A DNA stretch of 37,182 bases from Anaerococcus sp. mt242 (GCF_016798225.1 NZ_JAEUYX010000014.1:1-37182); one strand, 5' to 3'; numbered from the stretch's first letter, positions 16,089 through 24,914 are shown. Notes: generated by a model from the letters alone, not told the origin. Translations and numbers: made by a program.

Positions 16089-17261
16089 TTATAATTCCTC
16101 CTTGCTTTGTGCTTTGTTACCTGTTATTTGTACATGTTCAGTTTCTGGAATTTCCATATCTTCAGAAAGTACTCCTTGAGCTGGAGAAACTAATGCTTTT
16201 TCACAGTTAACTACAAAGTCTTGTACGTTTGTTACCATTGGTACAAATCCCATGTATTCTCTAGCTGCACCAACTTTGTGTACTACGTTTTCTGTAACGT
16301 CGATTGAGTACATATAAACTGGAGAAACTGTTCCGTCTGTTCTTTTTTTGTAGCTTGATGTTATGTTTGCAACTGATAAGCTGTGAAGCATTGTTGCTAT
16401 ACAAATAACCATTGTTGCTTTATCAAGTTCTTTTTTTGTAGCATTTAATGCATCATCTGTATCCCCGTGTACTTCTGGAAGTGGACCGTCATCTCTGATT
16501 GATCCTGATAGTACAAATGGAACATCCATATCAGAAAGAGTTTTGATTATACCGTCTTTTACATTACCACCAGCGATGAATTCTTTGATAGATCCTGCAT
16601 CTCTTACTTCGTTTAGTAAGTCTAAGTGGTTGTAGTGACCCATTGGTTGGTTAACTTGAGTATAAATATTTTGTCCTAAAGCTGTTTGTAGGAAACCACC
16701 TTCAAGGTCGTGAGTACACATAGCATTTCCTGCAAGTAGGGAATTAATATATCCATTTTCTGCAAGTTTATTTAAAGCATTTCTTGTATCATAGTCAAAT
16801 ACTACACTTGGTCCTAGAACCCAAACTATGTATCCATCTTCGCTATCACGTTCATGTTCCATTAATTCAAATAGTTTGTCATAGTCATTTGAGAATGATG
16901 TTTCTACTGATTTGCCTGCTTTTGAGTAAACTTCTTCTGGGAATCCTTCTGCATTTACATAAATTCCGCTTTCAGCATCATCATTACCTCTTAAAACTAC
17001 TTGATCGCCTGCTTTAAGATCTCTGATTTCTTTGATAACTACATCATCACCTTCTACAACTGCTACACAGTTTAGTGATGTGTGTTCTGGTAGGATCCAT
17101 TCGCCATCTTTTTTGTAGTAAGTTGGCATGTAAGTTGTTAGATAAAAGTCATCTGGTGCTACACCATCTTTTTCAACTTTACCTAGTTTTACATCTTGTG
17201 CGTTTTGAAACTTTTCATCTGAAAAGTTTGGACAAACATATTCTGGTACTTGAAAAGCCAT
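16089..17261 (-). CDS. TIGR00300-family (LOR/SDH domain) NAD-dependent ornithine cyclodeaminase homologue
   Basis: About 390 aa. It resembles the stand-alone archaeal ornithine cyclodeaminase and the C-terminal half of ArgZ/AgrE, which convert ornithine to proline and ammonia with NAD. Family blocks: DGVAPDDFYLTTYMPTYY near residue 30, LAENGYINSLLAGNAMCTHDLEGG near 190, MGHYNHLDLLNEVRDAGSI near 220, FVLSGSIRDDGPLPE near 265, and MLHSLSVANI near 300. There is no N-terminal arginine dihydrolase domain. A TTG 12 nt upstream is in frame, but the ATG at 17261 follows GGAGG in the end of the clp gene. A role in arginine/ornithine/proline fermentation fits the inferred lifestyle but is not proven. 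Confidence 0.78.
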   Translation of the reverse strand: MAFQVPEYVCPNFSDEKFQNAQDVKLGKVEKDGVAPDDFYLTTYMPTYYKKDGEWILPEHTSLNCVAVVEGDDVVIKEIRDLKAGDQVVLRGNDDAESGIYVNAEGFPEEVYSKAGKSVETSFSNDYDKLFELMEHERDSEDGYIVWVLGPSVVFDYDTRNALNKLAENGYINSLLAGNAMCTHDLEGGFLQTALGQNIYTQVNQPMGHYNHLDLLNEVRDAGSIKEFIAGGNVKDGIIKTLSDMDVPFVLSGSIRDDGPLPEVHGDTDDALNATKKELDKATMVICIATMLHSLSVANITSSYKKRTDGTVSPVYMYSIDVTENVVHKVGAAREYMGFVPMVTNVQDFVVNCEKALVSPAQGVLSEDMEIPETEHVQITGNKAQSKEEL

Positions 17262-17263
17262 TT

Positions 17264-19783
17264 TTACCTCCAATTTTTTTCTTTTGCTGTCAGATTTAGT
17301 TTTTCATCTTCAAATGCTAATTTAATTTGCAATGGATTATCTGACTTAGTTTCTAAAATCTTCTTAGAAATTTCTAGATAAACTTCTTGCTCGATAAATT
17401 TCTTTATATCTCTGATATCCATATCTAATTTAACTGCATATGCTGATAATTTTTTTATAAACTGATCATCATAGCTAAGACTGATACGGTTACCTTCTAA
17501 ATCATCTTCTAATTTGTTTAGATTGATTTTTATTAATTTATCGATTGAGTCTTTTTCTAGTTCTTTTAGATAAAAAACATAATCCACTACATTAGTTATA
17601 CCCGAGATATCATTTTCTAAATTATTATCTTCAATATTTTCCGAAGTGGTTAGGAAAATCATAGTATTTTTTAAATCAATATTGCGGCCCTTGTTGTCTT
17701 TTAGCTTGCCAGCACTTAAAATTTGTGAGACCAAACTTTGGATTTCTACATTTGCCTTTTCTATATTGTTAAATACTACTACACTATATGGTTTTGTTCT
17801 TATAGCTTCTGTTAGGATGCCTCCTACTTCATAGCCAACATATCCTGGAGGAGCTCCTATAAGTTTTGTAACGGCTGATTTTTCTGTAAACTCACCCATA
17901 TCAAATCTTAAAAGGCTAGTTTCTCCATCAAAAAGATATTTTGAAGTTAGCTCTGCTATATAACTTTTGCCAGCGCCTTTTCCAGCAATTAGAAAACTAC
18001 CAATTGGTTTGCTTCTTTCAAACAAACCTCCCTCAGAAATTAGGTAGGTATCTATGATTTTATCAATCATTTTGTCATTGCCTACAAATTCTTCTTTCAT
18101 CTTAGCCCTGATTTCATCAAGGTTTTCGATTTTGTTTAATTGTAGTTTTACCTTTGGCATGCCTGATAATTTAGAAATAATCTCTTTTACTTCAGAACTT
18201 GTCACACTAGTTGAAAGTGGATAATAAGCTTCTTGATTGTTTAATTTATCAAGTTTAGCTTCTACTAGTTTTTTAGACTTCATTTTTTCGTCTAATTCGC
18301 TAATATTATGTTCATTTTGAGCTATTTCAATATCAGCTAAAATGTCATCAAGTTCTTTTTCATAAAGTAAAATCTGCTCTTGTCTTTCTTTTTCAAGCTC
18401 GTATAACTTGGTTTTTTCTTCCAAAGAGTTTTTTAGATTTTCTATCTCTGTTTCTTTTTCGACAATCCTATCACGTGATATATTGTCTGTTTCATCCTTT
18501 AAGGCTATTTTTTCCATTTCGGCTTGGATTAGCGCGCGGTTTAAATTGTCTATTTCGACAGGTTTTTGATCTTTGGTCATTCGCGTTAATGCTGCAGCCT
18601 CATCGATGACATCTATGGCAACATCTGGTAGTTTTCTGTAGGATAAAAATCTCTTTGAAAGCTTTACAGCTTCTACTAAAGCAGTATCCGAAATTTTTAC
18701 CATATGATGTTTTTCATATTTGCCTTTCACACCTCTCAGGATGGCGATTGATGTTTCAACACTTGGTTCATTTACCATTATTTTTTGAAATCTACGATCA
18801 AGGGCTCCATCTTGTTCGATATACTTTTTGTATTCTTCGATAGTTGTTGCACCTATTGTTAGGATTTCACCACGAGCAAGCATTGGTTTTAGGATATTTG
18901 CAGTATCCATAGTTCCAGATGTATTTCCAGCCCCGATAATATTGTGGATTTCATCGATAAATAGGATGATTTTACCCTCAGAATCCCTTACTACTTCAAG
19001 AATTTTCTTTAATCTATCTTCAAAGTCACCCCTGTATTTTGTTCCTGCTACAAGTGATGTCATATCTAGCGAAAAAACTATCCTATTTTTTAGATTATCT
19101 GGCACATCGCCTTGAACAATCCTTTGGACAATTCCTTCTACAATAGCAGTTTTACCAACACCCGCCTCACCAATTAAGATTGGATTGTTTTTTATCCTAC
19201 GGGATAAAACACGGATGGCACTACGAGTTTCCTCATCCCTGCCTATTACAGGGTCAAGTTTGGCTTCGATTGCTTCTTTGGTTAGATTTCGTCCATATTT
19301 TTCAAGATTTGCAATGGTTTCTTTGGCGATACCATTTAAAAATTGCTCATTAAATTTCCTTGAAACAAACTGCATAAAACTATCATAGTCAAGTTTATGC
19401 TGACCCATTATTTTCGAGCTAGTTGTTTCAGTTTCTTTTAATAAAGCCAAAAAAATATGTTCTAATTTAACTTTTTCTTCAAATAGATTTCTTGAAAGCT
19501 CTTCAGCTACTAGCAAAACTTTTTGATAAGATCTGCTGACATAAAGGTTTGTTACACCCTTTGCACTTCTAAGTTTAGTCAGTGCATTTTCCACGTCATC
19601 CTTAAGTTGTTGAAAATTAACTGCTGATTCTTTCAAAAACTCTGCTATCTGATTATCAGGATTTTGTAAAATTGCATAGAGTAAATGTAAGTCGGAGACT
19701 TCCGAATTACTATATCTAATTGCAATTTTATTCGCATGATTTATAACATCGACCGATGCTTGTGAGTATTTTTTGATATCCAT
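17264..19783 (-). CDS. ClpB-like AAA+ chaperone with degenerate second ATPase domain
   Basis: 839 aa. Order: Clp N-domain repeats (to about 145); D1 with Walker A GEAGVGKT (205-212), Walker B FIDEIHN, sensor [10 protein letters not shown] and Arg-finger region ALDRRFQ; a long coiled-coil middle domain (about 400-530), which favours ClpB over ClpC; then D2. D2 keeps the pore-loop-region block [13 protein letters not shown] but its Walker A is GKGAGKS (601-607), Walker B reads [10 protein letters not shown] with Asn672-Asn673 instead of Asp-Glu, and the sensor-1 region reads FLTTS rather than the usual MTSN. D2 is thus probably unable to hydrolyse ATP. The stop lies 2 nt from the next start, so it heads an operon with the cyclodeaminase homologues. 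Not the housekeeping ClpB, in my judgement. Confidence 0.85.
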   Translation of the reverse strand: MDIKKYSQASVDVINHANKIAIRYSNSEVSDLHLLYAILQNPDNQIAEFLKESAVNFQQLKDDVENALTKLRSAKGVTNLYVSRSYQKVLLVAEELSRNLFEEKVKLEHIFLALLKETETTSSKIMGQHKLDYDSFMQFVSRKFNEQFLNGIAKETIANLEKYGRNLTKEAIEAKLDPVIGRDEETRSAIRVLSRRIKNNPILIGEAGVGKTAIVEGIVQRIVQGDVPDNLKNRIVFSLDMTSLVAGTKYRGDFEDRLKKILEVVRDSEGKIILFIDEIHNIIGAGNTSGTMDTANILKPMLARGEILTIGATTIEEYKKYIEQDGALDRRFQKIMVNEPSVETSIAILRGVKGKYEKHHMVKISDTALVEAVKLSKRFLSYRKLPDVAIDVIDEAAALTRMTKDQKPVEIDNLNRALIQAEMEKIALKDETDNISRDRIVEKETEIENLKNSLEEKTKLYELEKERQEQILLYEKELDDILADIEIAQNEHNISELDEKMKSKKLVEAKLDKLNNQEAYYPLSTSVTSSEVKEIISKLSGMPKVKLQLNKIENLDEIRAKMKEEFVGNDKMIDKIIDTYLISEGGLFERSKPIGSFLIAGKGAGKSYIAELTSKYLFDGETSLLRFDMGEFTEKSAVTKLIGAPPGYVGYEVGGILTEAIRTKPYSVVVFNNIEKANVEIQSLVSQILSAGKLKDNKGRNIDLKNTMIFLTTSENIEDNNLENDISGITNVVDYVFYLKELEKDSIDKLIKINLNKLEDDLEGNRISLSYDDQFIKKLSAYAVKLDMDIRDIKKFIEQEVYLEISKKILETKSDNPLQIKLAFEDEKLNLTAKEKNWR

Positions 19784-19791
19784 TAAGTTAA

Positions 19792-19929
19792 TTACCTCCA
19801 GATGCCATGAAAAATATTTGGCGTAAATTCTAAGATTAGCTTACCTTCTCCTATTATATCTACCCATTTGTTAAATATTTCCCAGGTATTGAATTGTTTT
19901 TTTGCAAAAACCAAAATTAATAGCTTCAT
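19792..19929 (-). CDS. Possible 45-aa small protein or leader peptide upstream of the clp gene
   Basis: An open frame MKLLILVFAKKQFNTW... ending FHGIWR, whose stop codon overlaps the GGAGG ribosome-binding site of the clp gene (TGG AGG TAA), 8 nt before its ATG. It contains three Trp. There is no good ribosome-binding site before its own ATG, and I recognise no homologue, so it may be chance; the position would allow translational coupling to clp. Confidence 0.3.
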   Translation of the reverse strand: MKLLILVFAKKQFNTWEIFNKWVDIIGEGKLILEFTPNIFHGIWR

Positions 19930-20078
19930 TTAATCATTTCTATATGTATTCAAAAAAATAAAAAGCCATAACAATATGTAATTTTAGGCTACAATTAAAT
20001 AATTTTGAATATTATAAAAATCTGAGCTATAAATACCACTCCTCCTAAAAAAATTGTCATTGGCTTTTGCCTATGCTA
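19930..20078 (-). other. Long 5' leader of the clp operon
   Basis: The promoter at 20079-20107 implies a leader of about 290 nt before the clp ATG. Apart from the possible 45-aa frame, it holds a 21-codon hydrophobic frame starting near 20061 (MTIFLGGVVFIAQ...), an unused AGGAGG near 20041, and a short GGC-AAAA-GCC hairpin. No known riboswitch or T-box was recognised. Confidence 0.4.
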
Positions 20079-20107
20079 AGTATAACATATAATAAAAACG
20101 ATTTCCA
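20079..20107 (-). promoter_or_regulatory. Candidate sigma-A promoter of the clp/cyclodeaminase operon
   Basis: Minus strand: -35 TGGAAA (20102-20107), 17-bp spacer, -10 TATACT (20079-20084). No CtsR or HrcA (CIRCE) heat-shock site was seen beside it. Confidence 0.65.
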
Positions 20108-20115
20108 CTCTTTTT

Positions 20116-20129
20116 TATCAAATTTGATA
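20116..20129. promoter_or_regulatory. Operator-like palindrome 1
   Basis: Perfect 14-bp palindrome TATCAAATTTGATA, 8 bp upstream of the -35 box of the clp promoter. Same half-sites as the palindrome at 20157-20170. Confidence 0.6.
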
Positions 20130-20156
20130 TAAAAACTAAAAAATTAGTCTAATTTT

Positions 20157-20170
20157 TATCAATATTGATA
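20157..20170. promoter_or_regulatory. Operator-like palindrome 2
   Basis: Perfect 14-bp palindrome TATCAATATTGATA, identical to palindrome 1 except for the two central bases, and 41 bp from it (about four helical turns). It lies between the two divergent promoters. Confidence 0.6.
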
Positions 20171-20230
20171 TTTCATTTTTTAATAAAATAAGTTTTCCAA
20201 GAAATTAAGCAAATCATAGAAATATTAAAC

Positions 20231-20260
20231 TTGATCTCTAATTATTTCTACTGATATAAT
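20231..20260 (+). promoter_or_regulatory. Sigma-A promoter of the 96-aa membrane protein gene
   Basis: -35 TTGATC (20231-20236), 18-bp spacer, -10 TATAAT (20255-20260), about 33 nt before the ATG. Confidence 0.75.
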
Positions 20261-20292
20261 AAACATAGGTAAACATATTCCAAGGAGGATAT

Positions 20293-20583
20293 ATGAAAGA
20301 GCATAAAGTAAATGATAAAGATTATAAGAAATTAATGCACTTAGATTTTGTATTTGGAGTTAGTGGACTATTAATTGCATTTTTCTTTATAAATTCATCG
20401 TACATAAGTGATATTATAATGAAAGTAAATAATGTAAGTTACTTTAGTTTAGATGGTGACTTCTACTCCCTACTTGCCATAAGACCTTTATTAATTATAT
20501 ATTCTATTCACAGAATTTATAGTGGTTTTAAAAATATGTTGATGGATAGTTCTAAGACAGAAAGAAAAGAAAATAATAAGTAA
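20293..20583 (+). CDS. Small membrane protein of unknown function
   Basis: 96 aa with a strong AAGGAGG ribosome-binding site and its own promoter and terminator. Two hydrophobic segments (about 21-40 and 60-78) with a Lys-rich start and a Lys/Glu-rich end. The first segment reads FVFGVSGLLIAFFFINSSYI. I do not recognise a family. It is monocistronic and divergent from the clp operon, sharing the region with the twin palindromes, so common control is possible. Confidence 0.7.
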   Translation: MKEHKVNDKDYKKLMHLDFVFGVSGLLIAFFFINSSYISDIIMKVNNVSYFSLDGDFYSLLAIRPLLIIYSIHRIYSGFKNMLMDSSKTERKENNK

Positions 20584-20587
20584 TTAA

Positions 20588-20626
20588 AAAAGAGATCTAA
20601 TGTTTTCTAACTTTAAGATCTCTTTT
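20588..20626. terminator. Bidirectional terminator
   Basis: Perfect 11-bp stem AAAAGAGATCT / AGATCTCTTTT, loop 17 nt, with T runs on both strands. It ends the 96-aa gene and the convergent suf transcript. Confidence 0.88.
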
Positions 20627-20631
20627 ATCTG

Positions 20632-20814
20632 TTATATTTTATTCATTTTTTTATACTTGGTATAAGCATTTGCCCCCATAAGTATGGTTACTATTAAGAT
20701 TAGCCACCAATATGGGCGATTTTTTTGATATTGTAAAAAAGTAAGGGCTGCAAGTAGCAAGGTTGTAATTGCGCTTGTCAAAAATTCCATTTGTTCTAAG
20801 TTATTTTTATTCAT
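20632..20814 (-). CDS. Small membrane protein downstream of sufU
   Basis: 60 aa with two predicted transmembrane segments (about 12-28 and 34-49) separated by QYQKNRPYWW, and a Lys-rich tail. It starts one base after the sufU stop and ends right at the terminator, so it would be the last gene of the suf transcript. Its ribosome-binding site is weak. No family recognised; a link to Fe-S assembly is only positional. Confidence 0.55.
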   Translation of the reverse strand: MNKNNLEQMEFLTSAITTLLLAALTFLQYQKNRPYWWLILIVTILMGANAYTKYKKMNKI

Positions 20815-20815
20815 T

Positions 20816-21235
20816 TTAGATAACTTGATCTAGGGTTTTCCAAGAAAGTAGGGCGCATTTTACTCTTTGTGGCATATTTTGAATATTTATAAATGCTACT
20901 GCATCGCCCAATTTTTCTAGTTCTTCATCGCTTACTTCTTCTCTTTTTATCATTCTGATATAAATATCTGCCATTTCTTTGGCTTCTTCTTTACTTTTGC
21001 CAATGATTGTATCACACATTACACTTGTAGCGGCTTGGCTTATAGCACATCCATCACCAGTAAAAGCTGCATCTACAATTTTTTCTCCATCTGTTTTTAA
21101 TTCTAAAACTATTTCGTCTCCACAAGATGGATTGTGGCCTGGTTCTTTGATGTCAGCATCTTCTAGTTCGTGTTTATTAGCTTGATTTCTAGAATGATCT
21201 AGGATTATTTGGCTATAAATTTCTTCCATATTCAT
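20816..21235 (-). CDS. sufU: Fe-S cluster assembly sulfurtransferase SufU
   Basis: 139-aa U-type protein that accepts sulfur from SufS through a zinc-linked Cys. Three conserved Cys are visible: NPSCGD (Cys38), GDGCAISQAA and RVKCALLSW, plus the SufU-type extra segment between the second and third. Two bases separate the SufS stop from its first Met. Fifth gene of sufCBDSU. Confidence 0.93.
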   Translation of the reverse strand: MNMEEIYSQIILDHSRNQANKHELEDADIKEPGHNPSCGDEIVLELKTDGEKIVDAAFTGDGCAISQAATSVMCDTIIGKSKEEAKEMADIYIRMIKREEVSDEELEKLGDAVAFINIQNMPQRVKCALLSWKTLDQVI

Positions 21236-21236
21236 A

Positions 21237-22457
21237 TTATAAACCCATTACCTTTCTTACATTTAAGAGTTCTTTTGCAAAGATTTCCGCTTCTTCTTTG
21301 GTGTTATAAAAAGCAAAACTTGCACGCGCTGTTGCACTGACTCCTAAGTATTTATGAAGTGGCATTGCACAATGGTGGCCACTTCTTACTGCAACTCCCT
21401 TACTATCAAGGATAGAGGCAATATCATGTGGGTGGATATCTTCAAAGGTAAATGATAAAACTGCTCCAGTTTTTACATTTTCCGGATAAAATATTTTAAT
21501 ATTTGGAATATCTTTGATCAAATTATAGGCATAGCGGGTTAATTCTGACTCGTAGTTGTAGATTTCTTCTACTCCGATATTTTCCATATATTTTATTGCT
21601 TCCGCAAGCCCTACAACTCCACCAACATCTTGAGTTCCTGCTTCAAATTTATAAGGAAGCTCTGCAAAAGTTACATCTTGTTCGTAAACATATTCTATCA
21701 TGTCCCCACCGGTATTGAATGGTTCCATTTTTTCTAATATTTCTTTTTTACCATAAAGTACACCGATGCCCATTGGTGCAAGAAGTTTATGTCCAGAAAA
21801 TACTAAAAAATCACAATCTAAGTCTGCTACATCTGTTTTTAAATGTGGGATTAATTGAGCACCATCAACTATTGCAATAGCTCCAGCTTCGTGAGCCCAT
21901 TTTACAATTTTTTTGACATCTATAATCTCACTATTTACATTGCTTGCTCCAGTAAAGGAAACTATTTTGGTATTCTCATTAATTTTTGATTTTAAATCAT
22001 CATAATCAAGGGAATAATCATCGTTTAGGTAGGCATAAACTAGTTTTGCTCCAGTTTTTTTGGCCACCATTTGCCATGGAACTAAATTTGCATGGTGTTC
22101 TAAGATAGTAATTAAAATCTCATCACCAGCTTTTAGATTATTCATAGCATAGGAATAAGCAATTAGATTAAGCGCTTCTGTTGCATTTCTTGTAAATATT
22201 ACCTCTTCACGGTGGGCTGCCCCTATGTATTCCTTGATGTAATCACGAGAATTTTCGTAAGCTTGTGTTGCTACATAGCTTAAATAATGAGCTCCTCTGT
22301 GAGGATTTGCATTTTGATATTTATAATAATTGTCAACAGCTTCAATAACCTGTTTTGGTTTTTGACTTGTCGCTGCTGTATCAAGGTAGATGACCTCCCT
22401 ACCTAGATTTTTGCTATCTAGGTAAGGAAAATCAGCTCTAATTTTTTCTATATCCAT
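21237..22457 (-). CDS. sufS: Cysteine desulfurase SufS
   Basis: 406-aa PLP enzyme that converts cysteine to alanine and donates persulfide sulfur to SufU. Blocks: YLDTAATSQKPKQVI, ILEHHANLVPWQ with the His stacking on PLP, DGAQLIPH, FSGHKLLAPMGIGVLYG with the PLP Lys, and VRSGHHCAMPLH with the active Cys. Class II (group with SufU). The stop of sufD is one base upstream of its start. Confidence 0.95.
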   Translation of the reverse strand: MDIEKIRADFPYLDSKNLGREVIYLDTAATSQKPKQVIEAVDNYYKYQNANPHRGAHYLSYVATQAYENSRDYIKEYIGAAHREEVIFTRNATEALNLIAYSYAMNNLKAGDEILITILEHHANLVPWQMVAKKTGAKLVYAYLNDDYSLDYDDLKSKINENTKIVSFTGASNVNSEIIDVKKIVKWAHEAGAIAIVDGAQLIPHLKTDVADLDCDFLVFSGHKLLAPMGIGVLYGKKEILEKMEPFNTGGDMIEYVYEQDVTFAELPYKFEAGTQDVGGVVGLAEAIKYMENIGVEEIYNYESELTRYAYNLIKDIPNIKIFYPENVKTGAVLSFTFEDIHPHDIASILDSKGVAVRSGHHCAMPLHKYLGVSATARASFAFYNTKEEAEIFAKELLNVRKVMGL

Positions 22458-22458
22458 T

Positions 22459-23499
22459 TTAATTCCTTGTATTCATTTGACGAACTCTTTGTTTTAGTTC
22501 ATCTCTTAAAGATTCTTCTTCAATTTTATCAAGGGCTTTTGAGAATGTTGCTTCTAGCATCATTGATTCTGCTTGTTTTTTATCAAAACCACGGCTCATG
22601 ATGTAAAATAACATTTCTTTATTTAATCTACCCACACTTGCTGCGTGGTTACCTGCTACTTCTTTTTCTGCACAAAGAAGGATTGGAGCAGTTTTGTTTT
22701 TTACATTGTCAGAAAACATCATTGAGTAATCGCCAATTTTACCATCCGCTTCAAAGCAACCGTGTTTTAAATCAACTACACCCTTCCAGTTTTTGTGGGC
22801 ACTATCTTTTAACGCACCATTAAACATAGCATCAGAATCAGTTTGATTTCCATAATGGTCATTGTTTGCAAGTATATCTAGGAATTGTTCTTTTTCTTTA
22901 AAGTAAATTCCATCTTCGATTACGTGAGCCCTATCTCCTGCTAGGATATTTTTTATATTTACAATTGAGTAATCAGCCCCAATTTCAATATAGGAAATAT
23001 CCAAAAGTGCATCTTCTCCTATAATTGTATTTATAGATTGTAAGTTTGTAGAGTTTTTACCAAAGTTTGTTACCACAACTAATTTTACTTTGGCATTTTT
23101 TTCTACATTTACCCTTACTTGTGAGTTTAAATATAAGTTTTCTCCCTCACCTAGGGCTGATATTAGGAATGACGATTCTGAATTTTCACGGGCACTGATG
23201 TCAATTCCTGCTACCAAAATATTATTTTCACTGTCTAGTTTTAGCTCGATAGATTCAAAATCTTTTTTACCCTCTACATCGCGGTATATGCTAAAGTTTC
23301 TAAATTCTTGGTTTTCTTTTTTTGTATCTTCAGAAAGGCCGTATTCATAAGCTTTAAAAGCATCTTCTAAGTCTTTGATTGATTCGCCTTCGCTATTTTT
23401 AAAGTACTCTTGTCTTTCTTTTAGGCCAAGATTTGCGTCTACGTAATTTAGCCCTTGAGAATTCCAAGTGTACATTCTCATTTCATTTAGTCTACTCAT
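22459..23499 (-). CDS. sufD: Fe-S cluster scaffold component SufD
   Basis: 346-aa beta-helix protein of the SufBCD complex; C-terminal block CAEKEVAGNHAASVGRLNKEMLFYIMSRG contains the conserved His region. Somewhat shorter than the Escherichia coli protein, as usual in Firmicutes. Its start overlaps the sufB stop (TAATG). Confidence 0.93.
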   Translation of the reverse strand: MSRLNEMRMYTWNSQGLNYVDANLGLKERQEYFKNSEGESIKDLEDAFKAYEYGLSEDTKKENQEFRNFSIYRDVEGKKDFESIELKLDSENNILVAGIDISARENSESSFLISALGEGENLYLNSQVRVNVEKNAKVKLVVVTNFGKNSTNLQSINTIIGEDALLDISYIEIGADYSIVNIKNILAGDRAHVIEDGIYFKEKEQFLDILANNDHYGNQTDSDAMFNGALKDSAHKNWKGVVDLKHGCFEADGKIGDYSMMFSDNVKNKTAPILLCAEKEVAGNHAASVGRLNKEMLFYIMSRGFDKKQAESMMLEATFSKALDKIEEESLRDELKQRVRQMNTRN

Positions 23500-24911
23500 T
23501 AACCATTTGCTCCTTCTAGTTCCATATCTATTAGGTGGTTCATTTCAACTGCATATTCTAATGGTAGCTCGCGGCTAACTGGTTCTGCAAATCCACGAAC
23601 AATCATTGATTTTGCTTCATCTTCTGGAATACCACGGCTCATTAGATAAAATATTTGTGATTGGTTTAGTGAACCAATTTTAGCTTCGTGACCACAGTCT
23701 ACATCATCGTTTCGAATGTCTAATACTGGAATTGTATCTGATTGAGCATTTTCACCTAGCATTAGGTTTTCACAGTCTACTGTAGAACGGCTGCCTTTGG
23801 CATTTTTCTTCATTTGAACTAGAGATCTAGTCATTGATTTACCAGTACCAGCTGTAATTGATTTTGTAAGAGCTGTTGAATATGTGTTTGGAGCAAGGTG
23901 GATCATTGAGCAACCATTGTCAATATATTGTCCATCAGCTGCAAAAGTAATTCCTGTATATTCTGCACTTGCACCTTCACCAGCTAATACTGATGTTGGG
24001 TAAAGCATAGAAACTTTTGATCCAAATGATCCTGATACCCAAATCACTTTTCCGCCTTCATCAACGATAGCACGTTTGGTATTTAGGTTATACATATTTC
24101 TTGACCAGTTTTCTATTGTAGAAAATCTTACTTCTGCATTTTTACCAACGAAAATTTCTACAGAACCTGCATGTAAATTAACAACGTTATATCTAGGTGC
24201 TGAGCAGCCTTCGATAAAGTGAACTTTTGCATTATCTTCTGCAATGATCATCGTGTGTTCAAATTGTCCTGCTCCTGGAGCATTTAATCTATAATATGAT
24301 TGTAGGGGAATATCTACTTTTACTCCCTCTGGTACATAGATTAATGATCCACCTGACCATACTGCACCGTGTAGGGCTGCGTATTTGTGAAGGGTTGGTG
24401 GAATTGCTCTTTGGAAATATTCTTTAACTAGGTCTTCGTGTTCTTTTAGGGCTGTTGCAAAGTCCATAAAGATAACACCTTGGTCTTCTAAGTGTTTTTG
24501 GATTGAGAAATATACTTCCTCACTATCGTATTGAGCACCTACACCAGCTAAAGATTCTTGTTCTGCTTGTGGGATTCCTAGTCTATCAAATGTTGCTTTG
24601 ATTTCTTCAGGAAGAGCTTCCCAATTTGATTTTTTATCTGTTTTTGGTTTTACATATGCTGTTATATCGTTAACATCAAGTTCTGATAAATCTGGTCCCC
24701 AAGTTGGATTTTCCATTTTGTTAAAGAGTTCTAGAGATTTTAATCTTCTAATTCTCATCCAATCTGGTTCGCCTTTTTCACGAGAGATTTCGTTTACTAT
24801 ATCAGCATTGATACCTTTTTCTGTTATCTTATCGTAGGTAAATTCATCTATAAAATCATAGAACCCACGATCAAGCTCTTTTAATTTTTCTTCTATATTG
24901 TTGCTTGGCAT
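23499..24911 (-). CDS. sufB: Fe-S cluster scaffold component SufB
   Basis: 470-aa scaffold on which the cluster is assembled. Conserved segments include YVPEGVKVDIPLQSYYR, FIEGCSAPRY, HAGSVEIFVGKNAEVRFSTIENWS and the C-terminal DVDCGHEAKIGSLNQSQIFYLMSRGI. Three bases separate it from sufC. Confidence 0.96.
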   Translation of the reverse strand: MPSNNIEEKLKELDRGFYDFIDEFTYDKITEKGINADIVNEISREKGEPDWMRIRRLKSLELFNKMENPTWGPDLSELDVNDITAYVKPKTDKKSNWEALPEEIKATFDRLGIPQAEQESLAGVGAQYDSEEVYFSIQKHLEDQGVIFMDFATALKEHEDLVKEYFQRAIPPTLHKYAALHGAVWSGGSLIYVPEGVKVDIPLQSYYRLNAPGAGQFEHTMIIAEDNAKVHFIEGCSAPRYNVVNLHAGSVEIFVGKNAEVRFSTIENWSRNMYNLNTKRAIVDEGGKVIWVSGSFGSKVSMLYPTSVLAGEGASAEYTGITFAADGQYIDNGCSMIHLAPNTYSTALTKSITAGTGKSMTRSLVQMKKNAKGSRSTVDCENLMLGENAQSDTIPVLDIRNDDVDCGHEAKIGSLNQSQIFYLMSRGIPEDEAKSMIVRGFAEPVSRELPLEYAVEMNHLIDMELEGANG

Positions 24912-24914
24912 ATT

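Noticed and set aside
14993-17261. The two tandem genes next to lar as LarA racemases
   Set aside because: They lack the LarA nickel and substrate blocks and instead show the SIRDDGPLP and GNAxxxHDLE motifs of the TIGR00300 family; a terminator separates them from larE.
17261-17273. TTG at 17273 as the start of the first cyclodeaminase homologue
   Set aside because: The TTG lies within the GGAGG ribosome-binding site that serves the ATG at 17261.
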